Below the pieces are notes generated by a model. That model searched no databases, was not told the origin of the DNA, and saw nothing but the letters and a program-made list of their open reading frames with translations. Positions 1 to 10,505 of a stretch of DNA of 64,000 nucleotides are shown here, piece after piece. The stretch covers positions 2,943 through 66,942 of the forward strand of contig NMRA01001008.1 in assembly GCA_002633005.1 (NCBI GenBank), written 5' to 3'. This stretch comes from Phoronis australis. Its lineage: Eukaryota > Phoronida > Phoronidae. Every line of letters starts with the position of its first letter. Position 1 is the first letter of the stretch. Made by a program: the position numbers and the translations under genes.

Positions 1-9
1 ACCCCCCAG

Positions 10-194
10 TTTGTGAAAATCGTCGATCTCAGCATGGAATCAGATGGAGGCCAAGTAAAAGTAAGATATGTGCCCACCTTCAACATCAGAAAGGCTCTAA
101 GCCCAAGGTCAAGCTTGAGTTTGGAATGTAAGTGGGAATACAGTCAACAAAGAATTTCTGGAAGAACAGAATGTATCGATTCCTGTTGGGTCAG
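10..194 (+). CDS. Candidate internal exon, left-arm copy, unidentified gene
   Basis: A pyrimidine-rich tract ending in AG at the window edge (acceptor AG at 8-9) is followed by an open stretch that reaches a consensus donor CAG/GTAAGT at 194/195. An earlier good donor, GTAAGT, lies at 128. The mirror copy at 6657-6841 has the same length and keeps both splice signals. Two frames are open over the first part. In one, residues WRPSKSKIC resemble the W-x-P ... I-C segment of THAP zinc fingers, but the C-x2-H spacing is not kept. I cannot choose the frame or name the gene. Its phase does not join simply to the exon at 796. Confidence 0.4.
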
Positions 195-795
195 GTAAGT
201 TGTTATGCAGCTGCAGGTCATCAATACTCTATACCTGTTGATAACGACTTTCTTATATTTGCTTTCTCAACTAGATTCTGACTGCAGTCGCCATGAAGGG
301 CACAACCCTACATGTACATGAAGTAAAGCGACACTCGAGTACTAGAGTAATTTTAGTAACTTCTTCCAGTACTGACTTGTATTAGTAAAATATTCATTTT
401 ATCTTAATATTTAGGGTTTGTCGAAATATATCCCATTTTATGAATACGCTTGAGTAAAAAGTGGAAATTTGGTGTCCATTATCAAAAGATTTAATCGAGC
501 GCTTGTCTCCTAGCTGACACCAATTTCAAATCTAATTCACCTGTAGTCACTTCTGATTGGTCACATTGCTCTATCTGTATAACCAGAGATACATAATTTT
601 CCAAATATGCAGTGGAACCCCATTACAACGGGGCCTAATTTAATTAACATGGCTAAAGTTTTAACACCGTTAAGGTCCCTAGTACCCGAAGCATTCAACC
701 TCATGAACAAGACTGGGTAAAACATTTGGGGATTCAAAATACAGCATTCTGTTGGGAGTTCTGTTATGCCTACTTTCCATAAACTTCTATTGCAG
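195..795. other. Intron-like stretch, nothing recognised
   Basis: AT-rich sequence between two exon-like blocks of the left arm. It has no long open frame and no repeat signature other than membership of the inverted duplication. Confidence 0.4.
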
Positions 796-869
796 GTCTA
801 TGCAGAAATTGTAAGCGTTTACGAAAGAAGTTAGCCACTGTTGTTGAGCTTACAACAGAAAGAGTACTA
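796..869 (+). CDS. Candidate short exon with Cys-x2-Cys and basic coiled-coil start
   Basis: A 74-bp block is bounded by an acceptor (ctattgcag) and a consensus donor (CTA/GTAAGT). The open frame reads CRNCKRLRKKLATVVE and then TTERVLV, a basic amphipathic segment after a C-x2-C pair. The mirror copy at about 6000-6073 on the minus strand keeps the splice sites and the frame with a few replacements (LRKK becomes LPDK). Such short basic coiled coils follow zinc fingers in THAP-type and P-like transposases, but that is only suggestive. The exon should belong to the same transcript as 10-194 and the 3' part at 2060-2416. Confidence 0.42.
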
Positions 870-2059
870 GTAAGTAGTTAGTTAATGAATTGGAGTGTTG
901 TTACACAAAACCTTTTTCTGAGATTCTTGGTTCCAGGATTAAGTGCATCAAAATTTAACGATAGCAAAACTGTAGTTGTAGTAGATTTTTATTTCAGTTG
1001 TATTGTGGTTGCTTATCAACCTCATAGACAAATAAAAATGCCGTGCATTCAGCGTATTTTGCGTCTCTGAAGTTTTACTGCACAAGTTGTCCATAGTTAC
1101 AGGAGTATGAAACTACAAGGTTTGCGCAAATTGCCTCAAATATAAACAGGGCTGGTGGGCTTGTAAACTTCGCATTGACTCAAAAACTGGTGACGGTCTC
1201 ACTAACTCATCTGCTAGGAAACAATACTGATGGACTGTAACACTGTCCTTGTATTTACTGTCTTGTCAACCATGTCTCTCAGACAAAGTGGATTTGGCTC
1301 CACACACTGCGATTTTTGGGTGCATAAGTTATGTTTTGCGAGTTTGGGCCAGAGCTTGTGAGTCAATGGATAGCGTTAACAGACCTTGAAGTACACTGTA
1401 CTGTATGTTTATTTGAGGAGCTATGTTCATAAGTGCACAATCTGTTTAGTTCTGTTCCAATTATTTCACCACAACTGTCGACATTTGAAAACTCCTCTGA
1501 GAGGGAAGACTGCTTGTAATGAAAGCTTAGGTACTCCAAATAGGTCATAACAGGATGTTTATAGTTGCTCCGGGTTGTTTTAGTGACCACTGAGGCAAAT
1601 TTTGAAAGGTGCATTTAGCTAAAATATTGAAGATGCAATTGTATTCCTTTTAGCCTGAAAATCATGTACTAAAACATAAAATTATCTCAATCAGCATCGT
1701 GGCATGAAGAGTGTTGGATCTTGTCTTAACTTTATGGCATTTCGAAGCTGTGGCAATGCTATATATCAAAATTGATGGTTTTCGAGGTTTTAGTAGTGAA
1801 CTTACATTTTGATTAATTGACGACACCTTTTGTTTTGAGTGCTGCTTGCACACAATGAGGGTAGCATGCATATGCGAGTGGCCATCTTTCCAAGCTATTT
1901 TGAATGGTGAAAATAAATACTTTGGGGAAAGGCTATTTATGGAAAATTTCATTCTTGTGTTTAGGGATTAAGTTGCATATAGTTGTAATATTTACAGGCA
2001 AATTTTTTCAAGTGGAAACGAGCGGGACCAACCATCATTCTGGCTGCCCACGCCTTTGC
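870..2059. other. Left-arm interior without a convincing exon
   Basis: Open stretches occur on both strands (for example minus 1363-1614 and 1662-1952, conserved in the mirror), but none has splice sites or a recognisable domain. Their conservation between arms is explained by the recent duplication. The transcript defined by the flanking candidate exons would cross this region as intron. Confidence 0.35.
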
Positions 2060-2416
2060 CAAAGATCCATAAGTCGAATCAGTTTATCACTGCTGCATCT
2101 GATAGAAGAGTCAACCCTGTTAGGACCCAGCTTCTAACTGACATCGATGAATTTGCCGAAAGGTCCTAGCGATATTACAAACAAAAAGCCAGAAAAGCAT
2201 TATATGTTACCCATGAATGTATTGCTCCTGGTCATATTGATGCTCTGAAGAATGTCTCTCACCCCAGCAGATTAAACATTTTCCTGTTTAGCAGCACTCA
2301 ATCGTTCTGGGAAACTCGCACAATTTGATGCCTTTGGATTGAAAAGAATCGCTGAGGAAGACCGTCGATTTGAACTGTGTCAAAAGATTGTTGAGTCAAT
2401 GGAATTGCCGCAGTAG
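2060..2416 (+). CDS. 3' coding part and stop of the same unidentified gene
   Basis: A frame starting near 2065 reads KSNQFITAASDRRVNPVRTQ ... TDIDEFAERS and meets TAG at 2168. It continues in phase afterwards (RYYKQKARKALYVTHECIAP). After an acceptor (cctgtttag, exon start 2292 or 2295) a terminal stretch reads LNRSGKLAQFDAFGLKRIAE, then ends in ELPQ and TAG at 2414-2416. The composition looks genuinely coding. The in-frame TAG means either a pseudogene or an unmodelled splice. The inverted copy breaks off at about 2115, so the mirror gene lacks this end. Confidence 0.45.
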
Positions 2417-3007
2417 CACATTTCATCTATACAAGACTCAGAGACATTTGAAATACAGTATGTCAAAAGTAGTCAGGCAAAATGCTATTTCCATTTCGTG
2501 ACGTGTCATCTATGCTGACTAAAGGTGTCTCACTGTACACCTAATTTGCTCGCATTTTGGTAAATATGACCACATTTGTTCATTTCTATTTACTTGATTT
2601 ATGGTGTGTAATTTGCCTGTGTCCGATATCAGCCTCAATTTAATATTACTATTCTCTAAACTACTTTGGTTTTTGTTTAATATCTTATCGTTTTGCTACA
2701 TATGTACAGTATAACCTGCTCTGCTGCATCTCTATGTCTAAACAATGTCTAATAAACAATAATTTAATTCAGGACAGTTTTTAAATATTGTCCAACTTTG
2801 TTCCAAAATCTATTTGCAGGATTATCCAAGTTCACCTATATGCAGTCTGAATGTTAACTTTGTGTGTTTAATTTTCGTTTTGTTGCACATGAATTGTCTT
2901 ATGATTTTTCAATGAAGTAGCTGACACTACATGTATTAGTCTCGAGACTTCTGAATTTTTGGAGTCTGACTGATGGTAAGCACCAAACACCATTGCATAC
3001 CCATACT
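2417..3007 (+). other. Probable 3' untranslated region, then AT-rich sequence
   Basis: Non-coding AT-rich sequence follows the stop at 2416. It contains a polyadenylation hexamer about 335 bp downstream, consistent with a long 3' UTR. Nothing else is recognised. Confidence 0.35.
2751..2756 (+). promoter_or_regulatory. Polyadenylation signal AATAAA
   Basis: AATAAA lies about 335 bp past the stop codon at 2416 on the same strand, making it the likely 3' end signal of the unidentified gene. It falls outside the inverted duplication, so only the left copy has it. Confidence 0.4.
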
Positions 3008-3009
3008 AA

Positions 3010-3307
3010 ACTCGGGCGGATTCAGGATTTTGAGTTGGGGGGCAGGGCACAGAATTTTGCCACCTCCGCGCTCCCACCCTAAAATCTAGGGATGTAGGGG
3101 TCTCGAATTTTTGGGTTTGTGGACCTTATTACTAAAAAAACCCGGTAAACGCCTTTCTTCAAGGCCAATGCAATGTGCATTCGCCCACGGAGCCCCCTGG
3201 GTGAGCGCATATGCTAGTCAGCAATTAGCACCCCGAACTGACAAATGGTATCTGGGAGAATTTTAGGGGGCATGGCCCCCTTGGCCCCCTCCTGGAATCC
3301 GTCATTG
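3010..3307 (+). mobile_element. Short non-autonomous element with GGATTC-AGG ends
   Basis: The left end reads GGCGGATTCAGGATTTTGAG followed by a G-run. The right end in reverse complement reads CAATGACGGATTCCAGGAGG followed by G-runs. The interior includes 'cctaaaatctaggg' and 'gccccctgggtg' blocks that recur at 9190-9430, and the left-end sequence recurs inverted at 10140-10305. Termini of the form CAGTG(A/G)CGGAT..., followed by G-tracts, are widespread in animal DNA transposons and are often assigned to hAT-like groups. That assignment is from general knowledge and not proven here. Confidence 0.6.
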
Positions 3308-4350
3308 AAACTGTGATAGATGCAAAAAACATCTGAACTGATTTTTCTGCTATCTTGCGTGTGAAATACTCGGTTTCCTGTGTTTTTTATGAAAATGTCT
3401 ACAAACCTTCCGCAAATACATCATTCTATGCGTTGTCGGTGTAAACTAAAAAACATTGGTATCCATAATGCGAGAATATTCAGACATCCATATGCACGTC
3501 TGGGCGTGTGCTGTTCGGGGACTTTCCCGAATGAGAAGCGTAAGAAACGTTATTCAACAACGCCAATTTCACCGGTAGTCGACTATCCTTATCAGATCAG
3601 TTTTTCTAACCTCATTTCACAGCATCTAACCAATACCATTTCAATACATCTCTTTTTTATGACTAACTGCTTTGCTGTCTGATTTGTTCGGGTTTGGTGA
3701 TATACACTGTATGGAGGTGCAGTTGTGTCCTAACGGTCCAATACACCTATTATTGTTTTTTATAAAATTCCTTGAATTGAGATGCGTCGGGACACGATCA
3801 ACCGACTTCGAGAACATTAGAAAACTAAATTTCAATCAGACACACACATTAAAATTTCAGAATTCGAGTTCCCAGTTATGTATGACTGAAGACTTACTTT
3901 AGAGATTTTTTACTCAACCATAATGCACTTCGAAACGGTGAGTATATGGACATGCTATTGGCAGCGTTATCGTCAGGGTCAAAGGAAACCAACATGCCTT
4001 GTTGTGCTTCTCATTATTTTCTGTAAAGTAACAAAATTAAAGCTCTCTTGATATGTTCGATCGCCTATTTTGAATCCTCGCATACATTTGTTACTATGCG
4101 GACATTGGTCAGTTGCATAATTTTGGTGAGGTGCCCTACTTCTAGAGCCCGAAGCGGTATGAAGAAGCGTAATTGCCTAGACGTTTTATGATTTTATTTT
4201 GTAGAGCTAAGATAAATCTAAACACTGGTTGTAGTTTTGTTGTTTTAAATTTCCCTTCAGCTGAGATATTGAGGCAGGAAGTAGGGCAATTTTCAACATT
4301 TTGGAATCACCACAAACTAGCTAAACTGGTAGCCTTCAAAAACTATTAAC
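3308..4350. other. Spacer of the large inverted repeat, nothing recognised
   Basis: Open frames exist (plus 3380-3682, 3672-3902; minus 3641-3835) but they overlap each other, lack splice context and have no recognisable motif. Part of the unduplicated spacer between the arms. Confidence 0.4.
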
Positions 4351-4696
4351 ATGTAACTGAAACCTTGACATTTTCTATGACTGGCACGTTGAAAGACACC
4401 CCAATTCAGTGATCAACTTGAAGTGTTTCATTTTGCACTATTGTTCTCAAGGTATGTTCGCAAAAAGTGCCAAAATGTAGCTGTAACATTAATTTTTTTT
4501 GCGTGCGCCACCTTGTGGTTGCTATGGGAACGTGTTGTTTTTCTGCCAATTCCAAGCCTTGTTACAGCTACATTTTGGCACTTTTTGCGAACTTAACTTG
4601 AGAACAGTAGTGCAAAATGAAACACTTCAAGATTATCACTGAATTGGGGTGTCTTTCAACTTGCCAGTCATAGAAAATGTCAAGGTTTTAGCTACA
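4351..4696. repeat. Foldback (hairpin) element at the arm junction
   Basis: About 130 bp (4351-4483) recurs in reverse complement at about 4558-4696. Shared blocks include AACCTTGACATTTTCTATGA, the 'gaaagacaccccaattcag' segment and TTTGGCACTTTTTGCGAAC. The loop is about 75 bp (4484-4557). No ORF is present. The outer right end lies about 8 bp from the inner boundary of the right arm of the large duplication (4705), so it may mark the rearrangement breakpoint. Confidence 0.85.
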
Positions 4697-5999
4697 TCTT
4701 AACCGTTGACTCTTTCATCAGATGCAGCAGTGAGAAACTGATTCGACTTATGGATCTTTGGAAAAGGCGTGGGCAGCCAGAATGATGGTTGGTCTCCCTC
4801 GTTTCCACTTGAAAATTTTGCCTGTAAATTTTGCAATTATATGCAACTTAATCCGTAAACACAAGAATTATATTTTCCATAAATAGCCTTTCCCCAAAGT
4901 ATTTATTTTCACCATTCAAAATAGCTTGGAAAGATGGCCACTCACATATGCACGCTACCCTCATTGTGTGCAAACAGCACTCAAAACAAAATGTGTCGTC
5001 AATTAATCAAAATGTAAGTTCACTACTAAAACCTGGAAAACCACCAACTTTGATATATAGCATTGCCACAGCTTCGAAATGCCATAAAGTTAAGACAAGA
5101 TCCAACACTCTTCATGCCACAATGCTGATTGAGAAAATTTTATGTTTTAGTACATGATTTTCAGGCTAAAAGGAATACAATTGCATCTTCAATATTTTTA
5201 GCTAAATGCACCTTTCAAAATTTGCCTCAGTGGTCACTAAAACAACCCACAAAGCAACTATATAAATCCTGTTATGACCTATTTGGAGTACCTAAGCTTT
5301 CATTACAAGCAGTCTTCCCTCTCAGAGGAATTTTCAAATGTTGACAGTTGTGGTGAAATAACTGGAACAGAACTAAAAGGATTGTGCACTTATGAACATA
5401 GCTCCTCAAATAAACATACAGTACAGTGTAGTTCAAGGTCTGTTAACGCAATCCATTGACTCACAAGCTCTGGCCCAAACTCGCAAAACATAACTTATGC
5501 ATCCAAAAATCGCAGTGCGTGGAGCCAAATCCACTTTGTCTGAGAGGCATGGTTGACAAGACAGTAAATACAGAATACATGCAAAGTGTTTTGTCTGCAA
5601 ATACAAGGACAGTGTTACAGTCCATCAGTATTGTTTCCTAGCAGATGAGTTAGTGAGACCGTCACCAGTTTTTGAGTCAATGCGCAGTTTACAAGCCCAC
5701 CAGCCCTGTTTATATTTGACGCAATTTGCGCGAACCTTGTAGTTACATAATCCTGTAACTATGGACAACTTGTGCAGTAAAACTTCAGAGACGCAAAACT
5801 CGCTGAATGCACGGCATTTTTATTTGTCTACGAGGCTTATAAGCAACCACAATACAACTGAAATAAAAATCTACTACAGCTACTGTTTTGCTATCATTAG
5901 ATGTTGATACACTTAATCCTGGAACCAAGAATCTCAGAAAAAGGTTTTGTAACAACACTCCAATTCATTAACGAACTACTTACTAGTACTCTTTCTGTA

Positions 6000-6073
6000 G
6001 TAACCTCAACAACAGTGGCTAACTTATCTGGTAAACGCTTACAATTTCTGCAGAGACCTGCAATAGAATTTTA
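6000..6073 (-). CDS. Mirror copy of the short C-x2-C exon
   Basis: Minus-strand counterpart of 796-869, with the same acceptor (ctattgcag) and donor (GTAAGT). It reads CRNCKRLPDKLATVVE followed by TTERVLV. Two replacements in the basic segment and one further on distinguish it from the left copy. It would belong to a gene copy truncated at 4705. Confidence 0.4.
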
Positions 6074-6656
6074 TGGAAAGTAGGCATAACAGAACTCCCA
6101 ATAGAATGCTGTATTTTGAATCCCCAAACGTTTTACCCAGTCTTGTTCATGAGGTTGAATGCTTCGGGTACTAGGGACCTTAACGGTGTTAAAACTTTAG
6201 CCATGTTAATTAAATTAGGCCCCAATGTAATGGGGTTCCAGTGCAAATTTGGGAAATTGTGTATCTCTGGTTATACAGATAGAGCAATGTGACCAATCAG
6301 AAGTGACTACAGGTGAATTAGATTCGAAATTGGTGTCAGCTAGGAGACAAGCGCTCGATTAAATCTTTTGATAATGGACACCAAATTTCCACTGTTTACA
6401 CATGCGTATTCAATAAATGGAATGTATTTAGACAAACCCTAAATATTGAGATGAAGTGAATATTTTACTAATACAAGTCAGCACTGGAAGAAGTTACTAA
6501 AATTACTCTAGTACTCGAGTGTCGCTTTACTTCATGTACATGTAGGGTTGTGCCCTTCATGGCGACTGCAGTCAGAATCTAGTTGAGAAAGCAAATATAA
6601 GAAAGTCGTCATCAACAGGTATAGTGTTGATGACCAGCAGCTGCATAACAATTTAC

Positions 6657-6841
6657 CTCACCCAACTGGAATCGATACATTCTGTTCTTCCAGAAATTCT
6701 TTGTTGACTGTATTCCCACTTACAGTCTAAACTCAAGCTTGGCCTTGGGCTTAGAGCCTTTCTGATGTTGAAGGTGGGCACATATCTTACTTTTACTTGG
6801 CCTCCATCTGATTCCATGCTGAGATCGACGGTTTTCACAAA
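6657..6841 (-). CDS. Mirror copy of the first candidate exon
   Basis: This has the same length (185 bp) as 10-194, a strong C-rich acceptor immediately upstream (ccccaaccccccag) and a donor GTAAAT that is weaker than the left copy's GTAAGT. The internal alternative donor GTAAGT is also kept. Both candidate frames remain open, with conservative differences. Conservation of length and splice sites supports an exon; the reading frame remains undecided. Confidence 0.4.
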
Positions 6842-6908
6842 CTGGGGGGTTGGGGAGGGGGGGGCAAACTGTTGTAAACAAGCCCACTTTGACCCTCGCA
6901 AGAATCAC

Positions 6909-7180
6909 CTGCCACTTTCACTTTCAGCACTGTCACTGAACGGGACTGGGTTGGTGACTTTAACATTTTTCAGATGGCTTGCTATTGACTTGCTGCAATC
7001 AGTTAGTGCTTCAATTGCTTGCTGCATGGTTTCGATATTCCTTTGAAGCTCCATACACCAGATTTGAAGGATAATGCCAACGAACACACTATATTAACTA
7101 CTTCCACCACCTCATCAGTCATTTTTTCTTCAGTGATATCAGAGACATCTGAAGGGCTCTTCATCAAAATGGTAATTCAC
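6909..7180 (-). CDS. Candidate upstream coding segment with coiled coil
   Basis: Minus-strand sequence just outside the right arm reads SPSDVSDITEEKMTDEVVEV (about 7170-7100). After a change of frame it reads MELQRNIETMQQAIEALTDC followed by SKSIASHLKNVKVTN and an acidic SDSAESESG end. It reaches a donor-like GGCAG/GTGATT at 6909. The heptad-like spacing suggests a coiled coil. The frame change near 7080 means a frameshift or an unresolved splice. Position and strand suit an upstream exon of the gene in the right arm. No family was recognised. Confidence 0.35.
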
Positions 7181-7189
7181 AGTAAAAAA

Positions 7190-7870
7190 ACAAAACAAAA
7201 CAAAAATACTAGTTTTATCAAGTTTTGTTTGCTAAGAAATAAGCCCAATAATTTAACAACCATTTGAGCACTTTTAAATCTCAAATCTCAACATTTTCGA
7301 TGACTAGTAGCTATTGTCACAAGTGCTCACTTTGGCTGAGATGGCTGCGAACAATTGCTCATTACTACATGAAGACATGTGTTTGCCGGTGGTTTTGATG
7401 CCAAATATCTATTCTACTAAGATAGAACAAACCCACGATTAAGTTTCAAAGTGTAAAATTTGTCTTCAGCTCAGATTGACTCATTCAAACATGTGCAAGT
7501 TATCCATGTTTTCTGCTTGTATGACCCCATGACCCTTCAAACCCCAAAGTGTGGAATTTAAGGGGCAACTTGACACTTTTATTTTTCAATTTTAGGAAGA
7601 CAATGGATGACTTTATACAAAACAGTAGCTATTTCATTTTCTAGTAGCTTCTGTAATTACTTACAATGTCACAAAAATGTGATTATTGGGGTTCTGATAG
7701 TGGTTTTCAGTGAAAACTAAGGTACCCGACTTTTAAGCAACCTAACGCGATATAATTTCTTTAAAGTGTATTTTAGTAATTTCCATAAGAAAGTAAACAA
7801 AAATGCATAATATGATCCAAATCCGTCATATAGAGTTTATCACCCCTGCATAGATTTTTGCCTGGTCTGA
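7190..7870. other. AT-rich intergenic sequence
   Basis: No open frame of note, no repeat signature and no RNA gene seen. A short A/CA-rich tract lies near 7185-7210. Confidence 0.4.
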
Positions 7871-7874
7871 AGTG

Positions 7875-8240
7875 CACTGCACTCTTAAGTTTTCACAAAT
7901 AAACTTAAGTTTCAAGTAATAGCTTAAGTTTTCATGAAAACTTAAGTTTTTTGTGCTAACAAGTTTTTCTGATAATTTAAGTTTATCACAAAACTTGAGT
8001 TTTCGTAATTTTAAAATTTTAAGTTTTCCTGACTTGTTAAGTTTTTCGCAAACTTTAGTTTTTCCAATTATAGAAACTTAAATTTTCCTGACTTCTTAAG
8101 TTTTTCAGAAAATTGGATTTTTTCATGTTTGGAAAGCTTGAATTTTCTAAAAACCCTAAGGTTTCTATGTGATGAAAATTTACGTTCTCAAGTTTTTAAA
8201 ATTTGAATATAGTGAGATTTTTAATTTTCGGTTCGAAATT
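7875..8240. repeat. Degenerate array of AACTTAAGTTTT palindromes (left)
   Basis: Repeated, imperfect 15-25 bp units are centred on the palindrome CTTAAG with flanking A and T runs (AAACTTAAGTTTT, CTTGAGTTTT, CTTAAATTTT). The array decays into AT-rich sequence toward 8240. A second array with the same core lies at 13005-13350. The arrays could be internally repetitive termini of one element spanning about 7.9-13.35 kb, or two copies of a satellite-like repeat. Simple outer terminal repeats could not be matched. Confidence 0.75.
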
Positions 8241-9000
8241 TTTCCCATTATTTTCCCACAAATAATATTGTTTGCTCATGCAAAACCCATCATCTCATAA
8301 AGGTGTTGCCCGAATGTTTCCTTAACATTTATATAGATACAAACCATAAAACAACGAACGTTTAACCTGGTCAGTACAGATTCAGTGCATTTATGTAATC
8401 ATTATCGCACGTCTTTGTGAATTTAAATGTAGACGAACATCCGGTGACCAAGAGCAGTAAGAATGCACCCAATGTTAATCCCCTGAGACACTGACCTGGT
8501 CAGTATTATGTAATAAATAGAAGTCATGCAATTCTTGAAGAAACGTAGTTATTGTGCTAGTTTCTTTTGTGTTGAGTTGTATTCGTAAGGCAGTTTGCAC
8601 CGGAAGTCAACAGTTTGAATTTTATAACCGCCAGTCAACTTCGAAGAAAAAGTCGTGTGTTGGCTAGCCTGCGACAATGAAGTTTATATTACTACGAGCA
8701 GAGCCAGCAAGAAGACATTTCAGAAGTTTTGGAAGTCGGGTTAGTGCCAGAGAGCGTTTTAAAATCAATTGGTCACAATCGGTGCTGTGATTTCCAACGA
8801 ACGTGTTAAGTTCAGTTGTTATTGTCAGCCAGATCACGAGTCACGCTGTCACATACCGACATGTCACATGGACTCATTCTGTGTGAATTATCTAAACTTC
8901 TAACGCGTGATATGCTCCTGGAGGTCCATCAGAGGAAGCCATAACGTTCACATAAGGCTATTACTCCATTATAATTTATATTTCTGTTTTCTGAGGTTGT
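8241..9000. other. Unassigned interior; short ATG ORF at 8678
   Basis: No recognised gene. A 38-codon ORF starts at 8678 (MKFILLRAEPARRHF...), too short to judge. There is no obvious TATA box or splice-defined exon. Confidence 0.3.
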
Positions 9001-9009
9001 GTCAGTGTG

Positions 9010-9430
9010 ATCAATGCAAGGGGGGGGCTACCAAGGCAAAGTTTAGTCATTTCCCAAGTTGGGTATATTGGCAATTGGCATTGGTTGTGTGTGCTTATGT
9101 CTATGTTTGTAGTAATGCTTGGAAGCTCCTGATTTTGAAATCTCATATCACTACAGGTCAATAATTTGCAAGATTCACTTGCCTCATCCACGCATCCATC
9201 CTAAAATATAGGGGGTGCTCAAACTTTTGGGCATGTTGAACTTTTACTAAAAAACGGGGTATGTTCAGAGCTGTGCACAGTGCATTCCTGAATTACACCT
9301 TTTTAGTGGACTCGTGTCTCGTTTTCTCAATTTTTTGGGTTTCTACGAGGCTGACCTTTTTATGCCCACTTCGGCAAGTGGGGGGTGCTCGTTCTAGCCT
9401 CCCCTGGGTGCGCACATGTGCCTGGTTCTC
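9010..9430 (+). mobile_element. Diverged relative of the 3010-3307 element
   Basis: Shared blocks with 3040-3250: 'cctaaaatatagggggtgct', a 'ttactaaaaaacggg' block, 'tgcattc' and 'cctgggtgcgcacatgtgc' in the same order. A run of G at 9020-9026 precedes it. The termini are too decayed to place exactly. Confidence 0.5.
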
Positions 9431-10139
9431 AAAATTAAGAATCACCAATGTAACTATTGTATTGCCTATTTTGACTGATTTGCTCAGGTTTTTCGGGAGG
9501 ATGTAGGTTATTGAATGCAAAAGAACATTCCGATCCCACTACTAGTACCCTACATGGAATACTCCCCCGCATAGGTCACAATGTACCCAAGTGAACTCTC
9601 ACCAGTCAACATGTTAGATATTGTTATGCACAGTGAAACTTGCATAATTCCTATCTAATTGCACCAAATAATTCAATGCAAGTAAGGAAAATCTGTGTGA
9701 TTTGACTTTGGGATTGAGTATGTGCTTTCGAATTTTTACCGGGTTGTGGAATGCTAGAATGCCGCAAAAGTTTGCATAATCGGACTTAAAATTTTCACAT
9801 TCAATGGAGTTTGACTGGTTTTATTGAAATCAAATATTTCATTGTCATGGTAAAAGTGATAGTTAATCTGGGTACAACTTTACCTAGGAGTTTAGTTGAG
9901 TTGAATATGGACTGACTAGAATGATCTCCCCGTGTCTGTAGGGGCATATTCTTTTCCCTCTTGAAATTTGCTTGGAACCTCAATTTAATATCTTTGCAAA
10001 TGTCAGCCAGTAAAGTGATTGGTAGGAGTACAGGATATAGTATTTTTATGTTTACTGTAGTACATGAGATATTAATTTTATTTTTACTGTAATCTATTAT
10101 GGTTACGTACGACTTCTCGCGAAGACCATGTCAGTATCT
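9431..10139. other. AT-rich sequence, nothing recognised
   Basis: No coding, RNA or repeat signal is visible in this stretch. Confidence 0.4.
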
Positions 10140-10305
10140 TCAATGGTGGATTCAGAGGTCAGGTAAGGGGCCATGGCCCCGGCCCCCTAAAACGCTACAA
10201 AATCAATTGGCAGTTGGGGGGCAGGGGGTGAATGTCTTATGGGCAAAACCCTACTCTGACCTAAGCCCCCAACTCAAAATCCTGGACCCCCCATCGCCCT
10301 TGGTC
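10140..10305 (-). mobile_element. Short inverted copy of the GGATTC-AGG element
   Basis: The plus-strand left end reads 'caatggtggattcag', followed by a palindromic GGCCATGGCCCCGGCC core. The right end in reverse complement reads GTCCAGGATTTTGAGTTGGG, matching the left end of the 3010-3307 element. It is therefore an internally deleted, opposite-orientation member of the same family. Confidence 0.6.
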
Positions 10306-10411
10306 TTTACATGGATAACATTCCCTGTAAATGGGTTATGTCTGGATTCTTAAGAAGCTATCACATACTGTTATGTTTGCTAATATCTCATTGTTTTCAG
10401 GTCTCTATTAA

Positions 10412-10505
10412 CTTGGCGTAGTACTTGGAAGAACTAGAAATCCAAACATTTGCATCGAAACAATCACCCAGGGGTGGTATTGGGCTGTTTACATCGACGT
10501 GGCAG
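10412..10505 (+). CDS. Candidate exon 1 of a two-exon coding tail
   Basis: Open from 10412, reading GRTRNPNICIETITQGWYWA then VYIDVA, and ending at a good donor GGCAG/GTAGAG (10505/10506). The aromatic-rich composition looks like real protein. Its acceptor is unclear: the strong ttttcag at 10400 is followed by an in-frame stop, so a weaker AG near 10421 would be needed. The phase matches the exon starting at 11426. No family was recognised. Confidence 0.3.

Larger units (their letters stand above)
1..2115 (+). repeat. Left arm of a large inverted duplication
   Basis: This segment reappears in reverse complement at about 4705-6846. Matching landmarks include the exon-like stretch at 10-194 (mirror 6657-6841), the block around 885-965 (mirror near 5890-5980) and the block at 2030-2115 (mirror 4705-4790). 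The arms differ by scattered substitutions and small indels; for example, the right arm carries a short extra segment near 5575-5600. The arm runs off the window start, so its outer end is not seen. The inner end is clear: homology stops just after GAGTCAAC near 2115. The high identity implies a fairly recent duplication or ongoing gene conversion. Confidence 0.93.
4705..6846 (-). repeat. Right arm of the large inverted duplication
   Basis: Reverse complement of 1-2115 (see the left arm). The outer end corresponds to window position 1, so homology may continue on the left side beyond the window. The gene segment here reads on the minus strand and lacks the terminal exon present in the left copy at 2292-2416. 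Its upstream part continues on the minus strand beyond 6846 (6909-7180). Confidence 0.93.
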
